Assembly: GCA_963732095.1 (NCBI GenBank)
Contig: CAVSZA010000069.1
Span: 1-64,000 of the forward strand
Direction: 5' to 3'
Source of the DNA: AP-15 sp963732095
GTDB lineage: Bacteria; Pseudomonadota; Alphaproteobacteria; ATCC43930; CGMCC-115725
Length of the DNA: 64,000 nt
The notes below the pieces were generated by a model, which searched no databases, was not told where the DNA came from, and worked only from the letters and a program-made list of their open reading frames with translations. Below are positions 9,355 to 16,770 of the stretch, in pieces (the first letter of the stretch is position 1; each line of letters begins with the position of its first letter). A program made the translations under genes and the position numbers.

Positions 9355-10542
9355 ATGACACGACCGTTCGAAGGCATCCGCATCATCGATGTGACCCATG
9401 TCCTGGCCGGACCTTTCGCGGCGTATCAGCTCGCCGTGTTGGGCGCCGAGGTAATCAAGGTCGAGCATCCCGATGACCCTGACCAGACTCGCGACAGCGG
9501 GACCGACCGCGAGCTCAACCGGCGCGGCATGGGCACGAGCTATCTGACCCAAAGCTCCAACAAGCGGTCGATCACGTTGGACCTGAAGACCGAGGCCGGC
9601 CGCGACATCCTGAAACGCCTCGTGCAGCGCGCCGACATCATGGTCGAGAACTACCGGCCCGGCGCTTTCGCTGCGCTCGGTCTCGGCTGGGAGGCGATGA
9701 GCGAGATTAATCCGCGGCTGATCTACTGCTCGATCTCCGCTTTCGGCCAGGATGGGCCGCGCGGCAACCAGACAGCCTACGACCATGTGATCCAGGCGAC
9801 CTCGGGACTGATGGCGACGACCGGCACTGCAGAGGTCAATCCAATCAAGTTCGGCTCGCCGGCAGTCGACTACGCAACCGGCACAATGGGCGCATTCGCG
9901 CTCGCCAGCGCCCTCTTTCAGCGCGAGCGCACCGGCCGCGGCCAGCGGATCGATCTGGCGATGCTCGATGTCGCGATGATCCTGATGAGCTCGCATCTGA
10001 CCGGCTATATGAGGAACGGCGCCGAACCCAAGCCGTCGGGCAACCGGCACCTCCACGCGACCAACAGCTGTTATGCCGCGAAGGACGGGCTGGTCATGCT
10101 CGGCGCCAGCAATCTGCGGCAGCAGCGCCGCCTGTGGCAGGCTCTCGAAAGACCCGAGATGGCCAAGCGCACCAACGAAGAGCGCGAGGACGACCGCGGC
10201 CGCGAGGCGGCGCTGCTGACCGACATCTTGCAGACGCGTGCTGCCGACGAATGGGAGAACTTCTTTCAGGCGCACCATGTTCCGGCGGCGCGCGTGCGCA
10301 CCCTCGCCGAGGCCGTCCGGGACCCGCAACTTGCCACCCGTGCCGTCACCCACCGTCACCGGTCTGCCGCCGGGGTCGACGGGGCTTTCGACGTGCCGCT
10401 GGCTGCGTTCAAATTCGCCCATGGCGGCCCGAGCATCGAGACGCCGCCGCCCGAATTGGGCGCCGACACCGACAGCGTGCTCGCCGAGCACGGCTACAAC
10501 GCCGACCAGATCGCGGCCCTTCGCCGGGCAAAAGTGATTTGA
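9355..10542 (+). CDS. CaiB/BaiF family III CoA-transferase
   Basis: Transfers CoA between acyl-CoA and a free carboxylic acid through an aspartyl-CoA intermediate. The 395 residues match formyl-CoA-transferase-like enzymes. Landmarks are LAGPFAAYQLAVLGAEVIKV (residues 17-36), ENYRPGAFAALGLG (98-111), the GQDGP loop (131-135) and D172 in VDYATG, equivalent to the catalytic aspartate. The start at 9355 (MTRPFEGIRIIDV) has AGGAGCCGGAG upstream. No second subunit or acyl-CoA partner gene is adjacent, so the substrate is unknown. Confidence 0.9.
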   Translation: MTRPFEGIRIIDVTHVLAGPFAAYQLAVLGAEVIKVEHPDDPDQTRDSGTDRELNRRGMGTSYLTQSSNKRSITLDLKTEAGRDILKRLVQRADIMVENYRPGAFAALGLGWEAMSEINPRLIYCSISAFGQDGPRGNQTAYDHVIQATSGLMATTGTAEVNPIKFGSPAVDYATGTMGAFALASALFQRERTGRGQRIDLAMLDVAMILMSSHLTGYMRNGAEPKPSGNRHLHATNSCYAAKDGLVMLGASNLRQQRRLWQALERPEMAKRTNEEREDDRGREAALLTDILQTRAADEWENFFQAHHVPAARVRTLAEAVRDPQLATRAVTHRHRSAAGVDGAFDVPLAAFKFAHGGPSIETPPPELGADTDSVLAEHGYNADQIAALRRAKVI

Positions 10543-10661
10543 CGGCTGCCCCGAGGTCGTTCGTGGAACCAGAATGTGATCAACCGGTTTTACGTTTAAG
10601 GGCCGCCGCTACGGCGAACCGTCGGACGGGCGACCTGGCTCGATCCTGACGAGAGGGCCCG

Positions 10662-10835
10662 ATGACCAAGAATAGCCTTCTCGAAGGCGCCTACCCGGCT
10701 CGCAAGCTCAGCGAATCGCCGCCCCGGACTTCCCTCCGCCTGAGCCTGGGATCGGCGTTCATCGTCATGCTGCTGCTGTCACTCGGAATGTGGTGGGCCA
10801 TCTGGAGCGCGGCCACCTCTTTGTTTTCCGGCTGA
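10662..10835 (+). CDS. Small single-pass membrane protein, 57 residues
   Basis: A short reading frame not resembling a known family. The N-terminal half is polar (MTKNSLLEGAYPARKLSES), followed by an arginine-flanked hydrophobic segment at residues 29-52 rich in L, W and A, with GMWWAIWSAA. One membrane helix with the N-terminus inside is predicted. A GAGAGG ribosome site precedes the ATG by about five bases. It lies 119 bases after the CoA-transferase gene in the same orientation. The initiation site and clear membrane segment argue that it is expressed; its role is unknown. Confidence 0.6.
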   Translation: MTKNSLLEGAYPARKLSESPPRTSLRLSLGSAFIVMLLLSLGMWWAIWSAATSLFSG

Positions 10836-10906
10836 CCGCTCCGCCGAATGTCGAGCCGCTAGGGGGTTGACGTGCCGGGCACGATGCCGGTTGTATCGCG
10901 CTCATA

Positions 10907-11353
10907 ATGGGTCTGGTTCATTACGCATTGCTGATTTCGATCGCGGTCGCCTTCCCGGCATTGGCCCAGACGGCCGCCACACCGGGAAGCGTCACAAGCA
11001 ACGGCATCGTCACACTCGGCACCGGGACATCCGTATCGGCGGCGTCTCCGACGACCTCTGTCACCCCGACGGCGGCCACTCAAGCAACCGCGAGCACGAC
11101 GGCGGGTGGCTCGGCAGCCGGGTCCGCCGCGGGCGCCCCATCCACCGGCCGAGCCTCGAGTGGGGCCACGAGTGGAGCCTCGGGCAGCCAATCGAGCACT
11201 ACATCGTCCTCCCGCGCTGCTTCCGGTGGGTCTTCGGGGAGCGCAACGACGGCACCATCGAGCAGCGTTCCGACGTGGGTGCTGTGCCCGCCGCCCGGGG
11301 CCTCGGGAATGCAGCCCTTCATAGCCGGGACCGATATTTCCTGTGCGCCTTGA
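10907..11353 (+). CDS. Secreted low-complexity Ser/Thr/Ala/Gly-rich protein
   Basis: 148 residues with a signal peptide (MGLVHYALLISIAVAFPALAQ, cleavage near ALA-Q). Residues ~25-120 are low-complexity serine, threonine, alanine and glycine of the kind found in surface or periplasmic linkers. The C-terminal ~28 residues are different and contain two cysteines (WVLCPPPGASG and DISCAP), perhaps forming a disulphide. I recognise no domain. It converges with the lipoprotein gene that ends at 11387. Confidence 0.6.
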   Translation: MGLVHYALLISIAVAFPALAQTAATPGSVTSNGIVTLGTGTSVSAASPTTSVTPTAATQATASTTAGGSAAGSAAGAPSTGRASSGATSGASGSQSSTTSSSRAASGGSSGSATTAPSSSVPTWVLCPPPGASGMQPFIAGTDISCAP

Positions 11354-11386
11354 TGGAGGCCAGCCCGGACCGGGGAGAGCCGGACC

Positions 11387-11731
11387 CTACAGTTCGGTTT
11401 CGTACGTCTGACCGGGAAACATCGTGGCCCGGCTCCACCCCGACCAAACGCCGGCGATTGGATTATTCGGATTGCTATCGTGGCGCCAGCAGATGTTCTC
11501 GGCTTTTGGCGCCTCGATGCGCTGCGTGCGGTTCTTGGTCATCACGAATTCCTGCGTCGAGACATAGGCATCACGATTGTCGCAATTGGGGCTCGTGGTG
11601 ATCACTGCCTTGACATTGACGTGGTCCCATGTCGGGTTATTCAAGATCAAGGTCGCCGATGGGCCCGTGCCGACCGAGCCGCAAGCCGCCAGCGGCAGCA
11701 ACACGGCAAGCCACGCCAAATAACGCATCAC
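11387..11731 (-). CDS. Small lipoprotein of unknown function (intact copy)
   Basis: 114 residues with a lipoprotein signal: MMRYLAWLAVLLPLAAC, lipobox LAAC with lipidation at C17. The mature part is a compact domain with landmarks LILNNPTWDHVNVKAVI, SPNC, DAYVSTQEFVM, ICWRHD and MFPGQ. A frameshifted paralogue lies at 56927-57284 with the same landmarks (NPDC, GYVSTLEFTM, VCWRSD, LVPGK), including two cysteines likely to be disulphide-bonded. The family is not one I can name. The gene ends near the Ser/Thr-rich protein gene, which converges on it. Confidence 0.75.
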   Translation of the reverse strand: MMRYLAWLAVLLPLAACGSVGTGPSATLILNNPTWDHVNVKAVITTSPNCDNRDAYVSTQEFVMTKNRTQRIEAPKAENICWRHDSNPNNPIAGVWSGWSRATMFPGQTYETEL

Positions 11732-11832
11732 ATTCTTCCCCGAGCATCGGCACCGAAGGCTGTCCTTTAGAAAGCTTCATCCCGCGGTGCAAGGGGGGAT
11801 TGCGCGCGGGCACCCGGATGAAGCGCCGGGGC

Positions 11833-11970
11833 TCATGCGCGAGCCCAGCGGCGGCCGGGCAACATCGCGTTCAACACGTTGTCGCGCCGGACAAAATGGT
11901 GGAAAAGAGCGGCGGCCGCATGCAGAGCAATTAGCGCGCCGCCCCGCGCATTGGTGTTCAGGAGACCGAA
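11833..11970 (-). pseudogene. Cytochrome b561 C-terminal remnant with internal deletion
   Basis: Reading the minus strand from 11970 gives FGLLNTNARG directly followed by GALIALHAAAALFHHFVRRD and NVLNAMLPGRR, then a stop at 11833-11835. Compared with the b561 fragment at 19285-19653, about 40 residues between the TNARG loop and the LIALHA helix are missing, and nothing upstream resembles the first helices. The surviving HAAAALFHHF contains the histidine of the haem-binding helix. No start codon or ribosome site is visible, so it is a dead fragment. Confidence 0.6.
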
Positions 11971-12110
11971 GGCTCGGGGGTCCCCTGCTGATGAACGCTG
12001 AAAATTGAGTTTGTTGGCGTATGGGGATTATTTCGGCTCATGGCGAAATCGGGCGCGATGGGCCGGCCGGGAGCCGGCCAGCCCATTGGCATCGTGCGGG
12101 CTGTCAAAGC

Positions 12111-12335
12111 TTATCGGACGAGCACCCATTGCCCAACCCACCGGGGATGGTGGCCTGCGTAATGATATTGCAGCTCGTAATGCGGACTGGCCGAGACAAG
12201 ATTTGCGTCGGCGGCCTGCGACATGCCGTGCCAGGTATTTCCGCCCGAGGCTCTCGGTCCGTCCGCCATCGCCGGTGACCAGCTCGCAAATGCGACCAGC
12301 GCCAGAGCCGTGGCGCCCAAAGCTAAGATTTTCAT
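12111..12335 (-). CDS. Small secreted protein, 74 residues
   Basis: A clear signal peptide (MKILALGATALALVAFASWS, cleavage near AMA-D) is followed by a ~48-residue mature part rich in H, W and Y, ending HYAGHHPRWVGQWVLVR. GAGG lies about eight bases before the ATG. No family recognised. Histidine-rich mature sequence might bind metal, but this is speculative. It lies alone between the b561 remnant and a 636-base gap. Confidence 0.6.
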   Translation of the reverse strand: MKILALGATALALVAFASWSPAMADGPRASGGNTWHGMSQAADANLVSASPHYELQYHYAGHHPRWVGQWVLVR

Positions 12336-12971
12336 GTCAGGACCTCAGTTGATTTGATATGAGCGTAAGTTTCACGCCGGTCGACCCGGCACCCATAGAG
12401 ACCGGCTGCCCATTGCTTTTATTCCCGGCGCGTTGGGTGGCGTTCGTCAGCACCGGCCAATGCAGACGGCGACTGAGGGCGCGGTGCAATCGGCCGTCTT
12501 CTTTCTCCACCGGTCGGCTCGCTACCGAATGGCAGCTCGGCGCTTCTGAAGGCGTGGACGGTGAGCCGCGCAGACCGGCCCCGTGTCGTCCGTCCAGTTC
12601 GGAAGGTCTCTCGTCGCCATGATAAGAAGTGTTCTGTTCCAACGCACCACCTGCCCCTGCCTCACGGTGTCGTCGCCTGCGCCATTGCGCGCGAGAAGCT
12701 GGGGTGGCCAGCAAGGCAACAGTGGTGCCTCAGAAGTCCGTGAGGTTGATATGAATGTAGGGATTGGACGACATGCTGGTCGCGCCTGAACACCAAGGCG
12801 CCGGCGACGCGGTGGTGGATTACGGCTTATCTGATCCAGACACGCGGAAGCGGCGCCGTATTCCAACAAGCCACCCAATTGTTTTTGACGGGACAGGCCA
12901 GCCGGCTACCTGCATACATATAAAGCATCCGATAACGAATTCGGATGCAGAGCGTGAAAAAGGAGGGTCAC
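12336..12971. other. Gap without a credible gene
   Basis: Several overlapping frames exist on both strands but none has a plausible protein composition with a ribosome site. A stretch at about 12785-12915 read in the plus strand gives a W/Y/Q-containing peptide with a protein-like look but no recognisable family or start. It may be old gene debris. The last 60 bases are the AT-richer leader of the glycine-rich protein gene. Confidence 0.4.
12925..12948 (+). promoter_or_regulatory. Inverted repeat in the leader of the Gly-rich protein gene
   Basis: Perfect 8-base arms gcatccga (12925-12932) and tcggatgc (12941-12948) with an 8-base AT-rich spacer, ending 12 bases before the strong AGGAGGG ribosome site. 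It could be an operator or an mRNA leader hairpin. An outer pair (ctgcat at 12910, atgcag at 12945) offers an alternative fold. Confidence 0.45.
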
Positions 12972-13247
12972 ATGACCCGCAAGTTCCTGATGATTGTCGC
13001 CATCACTGCTATGGCGCTAACCCCCTCGATCGGCATTGGTTCTGCCCAGGCGCACGGCTTTGGCGGAGGTGTTGGCGGTGGCGGTTTCCACGGTGGTGGT
13101 GGTTTCCACGGGGGAGGTTTTGGCGGCCGCGGTTTTGACCAGCGTGGTTTTTTCCGCGGCTATGGTGGCTTCTATCCGGGCTACTATGGGTACGGCTATG
13201 CTCCGTACTGTTATTATACGGTGTACGGCGCGCCCGCCTGCTACTGA
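12972..13247 (+). CDS. Secreted glycine/histidine-rich protein, 91 residues
   Basis: The signal peptide (MTRKFLMIVAITAMALTPS, cleavage near AQA-H) is followed by a low-complexity GFGGGVGGGGFHGGGG-type region and then an aromatic YPGYYGYGYAPYCYY segment ending in two cysteines. Such short Gly/Tyr/His-rich exported proteins are common in alphaproteobacteria, usually of unknown function. The ribosome site AGGAGGG is strong and the start at 12972 sits directly after it. A leader hairpin precedes it and a stem-loop terminator follows 51 bases after the stop, so it is a monocistronic, probably well-expressed gene. Confidence 0.75.
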   Translation: MTRKFLMIVAITAMALTPSIGIGSAQAHGFGGGVGGGGFHGGGGFHGGGFGGRGFDQRGFFRGYGGFYPGYYGYGYAPYCYYTVYGAPACY

Positions 13248-13297
13248 GCGGGTATCGCTAGCGACCTGAACCGCGCAGCTGTAGCACGAAACCAAGA

Positions 13298-13316
13298 CCC
13301 CGCCCCATCGGCGGGG
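13298..13316 (+). terminator. Rho-independent-type terminator after the Gly-rich protein gene
   Basis: Seven-base GC stem ccccgcc / ggcgggg with loop ccatc, followed by cttt. The T tract is short, so it is a moderate terminator. Confidence 0.6.
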
Positions 13317-13473
13317 CTTTGGCTTCGCCGTCTCCTCGTAATCACGCCTTCGGTCGTTGTCGTTGTCGCCGGGATAGACGTCACGCACGCGCTCGTGCTG
13401 AGCCAAGTGGTTTTGAGCCTCGTCCTGCCAATCCCGATGGCGGCTCTCGGCAGATTCACCTGGAGGCGATGTG

Positions 13474-13634
13474 ATGAGCGAGTTCGCAAACACCCCCTGG
13501 AAAACGCGCTGGCGGATCCCCGCAACCGGTTTGTCTGCCCCACAATTGTTCCTGCTGCTCGCGGGTCGCGGGCCTGGCGGTCCCGTTTGCCGCGGCTGAA
13601 TACCTTGGTAACACGCTGCTGGATCCGCTCTTAA
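13474..13634 (+). pseudogene. Possible frameshifted small membrane protein
   Basis: An ATG at 13474 with GGAGG seven bases upstream opens MSEFANTPWKTRWRIPATG then SAPQLFLLLAG, and stops at 13597-13599. Shifting one base near 13563 continues as VAGLAVPFAAAEYLGNTLLDPLLS, which completes a natural-looking membrane helix and tail. The good initiation site and the complementary second frame suggest a ~55-residue membrane protein broken by a one-base indel. It converges on the NDH-2 gene. Family unknown. Confidence 0.4.
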
Positions 13635-15019
13635 GTCTCGTGGCCGGTGATCAGCCGTGCGCCGCGCTCGAAGGTGATGTAGGCCCAGAGCCAACCCATC
13701 ATCACGGCGGCCCGGTTGCGGAAACCGACCAAGGCGTAGACGTGAACAATGCCCCAGAAGAGCCATGCTAGGAAGCCGCTTAGACGAAAGTTGCCGAAAT
13801 CGACAACTGCCGATTTGCGCCCTATCGTCGCCATGGTGCCTAGGTGGCGATAGCGGAATGGCGCAAGCGCCGGCCTGCCGCGCACGCGTGCGGCGATGAC
13901 GCGCGCCACGTACGCACCCTGTTGTTTGGCGACCGGGGCGATGCCAGGCAGCGGTTTGCCGTTCGCTGCCTTAACGAGCGCTGTGTCGCCGATTACAAAG
14001 ATCTCCGGGTGGCCTTCCAGCGTGAGATCGCGTCCGACCACCACGCGCCCTGCGCCGTCCTTCTCGGCATCGAGCCACTTCGCTGCAGGTGACGCCACGA
14101 CGCCGGCCGCCCAAATGATCGTGTCAGCCTCGATCCGCTCGTTGGGGACGATGACCCCCTCCGGATCGCAGCAACTGACGCGGGTCCCGAGACGGACTTC
14201 GACGCCGAGCGTCTCGAGCGCGCGCTTGGCGACCGCCGATAGCGTCTCCGGAAAGCTTGCGAGCACGCGCGACCCGCTTTCGACCAGGACGATGCGCGCC
14301 GATCTCGGATCGATGTTGCGAAAATCCGTCGAGAGCGCTTTTCGTGCGAGCTCTGCGATGGCGCCGGCCATCTCGACGCCGGTCGGCCCGCCGCCGACAA
14401 TCACGAAGCTCAGGAGGCGCTGCTGTTCGCGCTCGTCGGTGCTGTTCTCGGCCCGCTCGAAGGCCAGCAGAATGCGGCGCCGGATATCGGTCGCATCGTC
14501 GATCTTCTTGAGGCCGGGCGCGAACTGCTCCCACTCTTCGTGATTAAAATAGGCATGCCGGGCGCCGGTCGCGATGACGAGCTGGTCATAGACCACGCGC
14601 CTCTGGTCAGTCAGCACGGCCTTACCGGGGACATCGATCCCGGTGACCTTGCCGAGCAGAACGGTGGTATTGCGCTGACGTCTCAGGATCGCGCGGATCG
14701 GCGAGGCGATGTCGGCAGGCGACAGCCCCGCGGTCGCGACCTGGTAAAGCAGCGGCTGGAACAAATGGTAATTACGCCGGTCGATCAGGGTCACGCGTAC
14801 CGGCGCATGGCGCAGGGCAAGAGCCGCTGTGAGCCCGCCAAAGCCGCCGCCGATGATGACGATATGCTCCCTGGGTTCGAGCCTTGACGTTGTGCAAGCC
14901 GATACCGTCTCCGATCCAAGGCTGACAGGCACGCCGTATTGGATGGGCAAGTCACGACGTTCGACCCACGGCATCGACGGTGGTGGGAAAACACCGTTTC
15001 CTATTGTCTCGGTCATCAC
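13631..15019 (-). CDS. Type II NADH dehydrogenase (NDH-2)
   Basis: A non-proton-pumping NADH:quinone oxidoreductase on the inner face of the cytoplasmic membrane. It has 462 residues, including ~50 extra N-terminal residues before the FAD motif VIIGGGFGGLTAALAL. Other landmarks are QPLLYQVATAGLSP, the NADH motif VIVGGGPTGVEMAGAIAELA, VIGDTA near the C-terminal FAD contact, and an amphipathic/hydrophobic tail SGFLAWLFWGIVHVYALVGF for membrane binding. The N-terminal extension may be real or translation may begin later. A 36-residue membrane peptide gene ends 12 bases upstream and is probably co-translated. Confidence 0.88.
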   Translation of the reverse strand: MMTETIGNGVFPPPSMPWVERRDLPIQYGVPVSLGSETVSACTTSRLEPREHIVIIGGGFGGLTAALALRHAPVRVTLIDRRNYHLFQPLLYQVATAGLSPADIASPIRAILRRQRNTTVLLGKVTGIDVPGKAVLTDQRRVVYDQLVIATGARHAYFNHEEWEQFAPGLKKIDDATDIRRRILLAFERAENSTDEREQQRLLSFVIVGGGPTGVEMAGAIAELARKALSTDFRNIDPRSARIVLVESGSRVLASFPETLSAVAKRALETLGVEVRLGTRVSCCDPEGVIVPNERIEADTIIWAAGVVASPAAKWLDAEKDGAGRVVVGRDLTLEGHPEIFVIGDTALVKAANGKPLPGIAPVAKQQGAYVARVIAARVRGRPALAPFRYRHLGTMATIGRKSAVVDFGNFRLSGFLAWLFWGIVHVYALVGFRNRAAVMMGWLWAYITFERGARLITGHET

Positions 15020-15031
15020 TCTGGTCCGCGC

Positions 15032-15142
15032 TCAGACGACCAGGATGACCAGCAGGATGATCAGCGCGGCCAATGCCCCCGCCACGGGCAGGATTGCGTC
15101 CATCTTGTCATCGCAGTTGGACGGGGTCTTTGTCGGGCGCAT
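15032..15142 (-). CDS. 36-residue membrane peptide upstream of NDH-2
   Basis: ATG at 15142 with GGAG six bases upstream; stop at 15032-15034, 12 bases before the NDH-2 start. The peptide has a polar N-terminus (MRPTKTPSNCDDKMDA) and one strongly hydrophobic helix (AALIILLVILVV) running to the end. Its tight spacing and good initiation site suggest an operon with the membrane-associated dehydrogenase, possibly as a small subunit, membrane anchor or regulator. No family recognised. Confidence 0.6.
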   Translation of the reverse strand: MRPTKTPSNCDDKMDAILPVAGALAALIILLVILVV

Positions 15143-15255
15143 GGGGAACTCCGTCAATAGGGAGAAATTTCCGCTACACGCAGCTAGACCGCGAAAGAGG
15201 GTTGGAAATTCACTTAGACGCAGTTGGCGTGCGGCCCAGGAGCGCCGAGATGTCT

Positions 15256-16146
15256 CTAGCGCTTTGGGGTCACCTCGTGAACGATCGGCGGTTGGGCGAA
15301 GAGGTAATCTGCAATCGCCTCGAGGTCGGCATCGCCCAGATATTTGAGGCCGTCCTGGATGACCTCCCGCATTGCACCTTTGAGCTTGCTTTGCTCGGGA
15401 GTGGTGCCGGTCCTCAGGAGCTCGACGACGTCATCCTTTTCCCACTTGCCGATCCCCGTGCCCGGGTCCGGCGTGATGTTTGGAACGAGCTGGCCGTCGG
15501 GGCCATCAGCCGTTCCGGACAACCGCTCGCCGGTTCGCACGGCGCCAAGGAAATTTCGCGGGGTGTGACATTCGCCGCAATGCGAGAGCGCGGTGACGAG
15601 GTATGCGCCTCGATTGTAGGCGGCAGACCGCTCGGGTGCCGGCTGGAACGGCCCCGGCGTAAAGAACAGCAGTCTCCAGCCGCTTTGCAGGAAACGCCAG
15701 GAAAATGGGAAAGCCACGTCATGCGGGCGGTTCCCTTGGCGCACTGGTGGGCGCGAGAAGAGATACGCCTTTATCGCTAGCGCATCATCGTCGGTGATCC
15801 CGGTGAAGCTCGGATACGGAAACACCGGAAAGTAGTTGGCGCCATCGGGGCGCACTCCCTGCCGCAGTGCCCGCAGGAATTGCGCATCGGTCCAGCGGCC
15901 GATGCCGGTCTCCGGGTCCGGCGTGATGTTTGGGCTGTAGAATGTCCCGAACGGGGTGGCGAGTGCGCGGCCTCCGGCCAGCGGCTCACCGCCGGGCGCG
16001 GTGTGGCACGAGAAGCAGCCGCCTGCCCGCACCAGATATTCGCCGCGTTCGCCAACGTCCTCCTCCGCCAATGCGGGGCTCACCAGGGTCACCAGCATCA
16101 ATGCGAGCGACGCTCCGATCGGGTGCCGCCGCAATGCCGGCATCAT
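15256..16146 (-). CDS. Periplasmic dihaem cytochrome c
   Basis: A 296-residue exported electron carrier with a signal peptide ending near ALA-E (residue 27) and two haem-binding sites: C44-F-S-C47-H48 and C190-G-E-C193-H194. The two halves are duplicated cytochrome c domains, each followed by the repeated phrase PNITPDP.TGIG.W. Such dihaem proteins resemble the cytochrome subunits of membrane alcohol/aldehyde dehydrogenases, but no dehydrogenase lies beside it. It follows the monohaem cytochrome gene with an ATGA overlap, so the two probably form one electron-transfer unit. Confidence 0.9.
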   Translation of the reverse strand: MMPALRRHPIGASLALMLVTLVSPALAEEDVGERGEYLVRAGGCFSCHTAPGGEPLAGGRALATPFGTFYSPNITPDPETGIGRWTDAQFLRALRQGVRPDGANYFPVFPYPSFTGITDDDALAIKAYLFSRPPVRQGNRPHDVAFPFSWRFLQSGWRLLFFTPGPFQPAPERSAAYNRGAYLVTALSHCGECHTPRNFLGAVRTGERLSGTADGPDGQLVPNITPDPGTGIGKWEKDDVVELLRTGTTPEQSKLKGAMREVIQDGLKYLGDADLEAIADYLFAQPPIVHEVTPKR

Positions 16147-16601
16147 TCGTCTTTCCGAAATTTCGTATGACAGGCATTGCAGGCGTTGTTGACCGCGGTG
16201 TAGGCGACAGTGGTTGCCGCCTTGTCACCGGTCTTGACCGCTGGAACGAGCTTTGCGGTAGCGGCCTGCACTGCCGCGATCAGCTGGTCGACGTGATCGT
16301 TGGCGGCAAAGATCTCCGGTTTGATCTTGCTCTCGGCGACATCGGAACCGGGCGGGAACAAGGTCCTGTCGAGGGTGCTCGCGAGGGCGGCGACGGTTTC
16401 CGCCGCGGCGACCGTATCCGGTCCATAGGCGGCGGTGCCTTTCACGACCCGGCCTATGCCGAGATAAAACGGCCGGCCCATATGCTTCATTTTGTCTTCG
16501 CGTCGGTCGAACGCCGCCTTGCCGTCCTCGGACGGCGGCGCCTGAGCCGCTGCCAGAAGTGCGCCCGCTCCCGCAGCCAAAACCCGCGCCCACCTTCGCA
16601 T
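16143..16601 (-). CDS. Cytochrome c-prime/c556 family protein
   Basis: 152 residues with a short signal peptide (MRRWARVLAAGAGALLAAAQA) and one C-terminal haem site C141-N-A-C144-H145, the position typical of four-helix cytochromes c' and c556. M41 is a candidate axial ligand. It is first in a two-gene unit with the dihaem cytochrome (ATGA overlap) and divergent from the metallophosphoesterase gene (169 bases between starts). Periplasmic electron transfer is likely; the partner is unknown. Confidence 0.88.
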   Translation of the reverse strand: MRRWARVLAAGAGALLAAAQAPPSEDGKAAFDRREDKMKHMGRPFYLGIGRVVKGTAAYGPDTVAAAETVAALASTLDRTLFPPGSDVAESKIKPEIFAANDHVDQLIAAVQAATAKLVPAVKTGDKAATTVAYTAVNNACNACHTKFRKDE

Positions 16602-16770
16602 GTTTGCTCACTCCGCGCCGTGCCGCGCTCCGGCCGGCTTCTCCCGACCAGACTTCCGCTCCTGCCCCTTTATTCCTGGGACAGCGCACTCGACGGCAGA
16701 TCTCGGGAATAAACCGCGAGGGACATCGGTCTGGATCGGCGTCACACACCACGCCAATCAGGAGAGAGAT

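Noticed and set aside
12522..12878. A minus-strand protein of ~118 residues in the 12336-12971 gap
   Set aside because: Unnatural composition, no ribosome site, no recognisable motif.
12785..12915. Possible transposase N-terminal remnant (WWITAYLIQTRG reading)
   Set aside because: Similarity to IS1595-type sequences was only impressionistic and no flanking terminal repeats were found.
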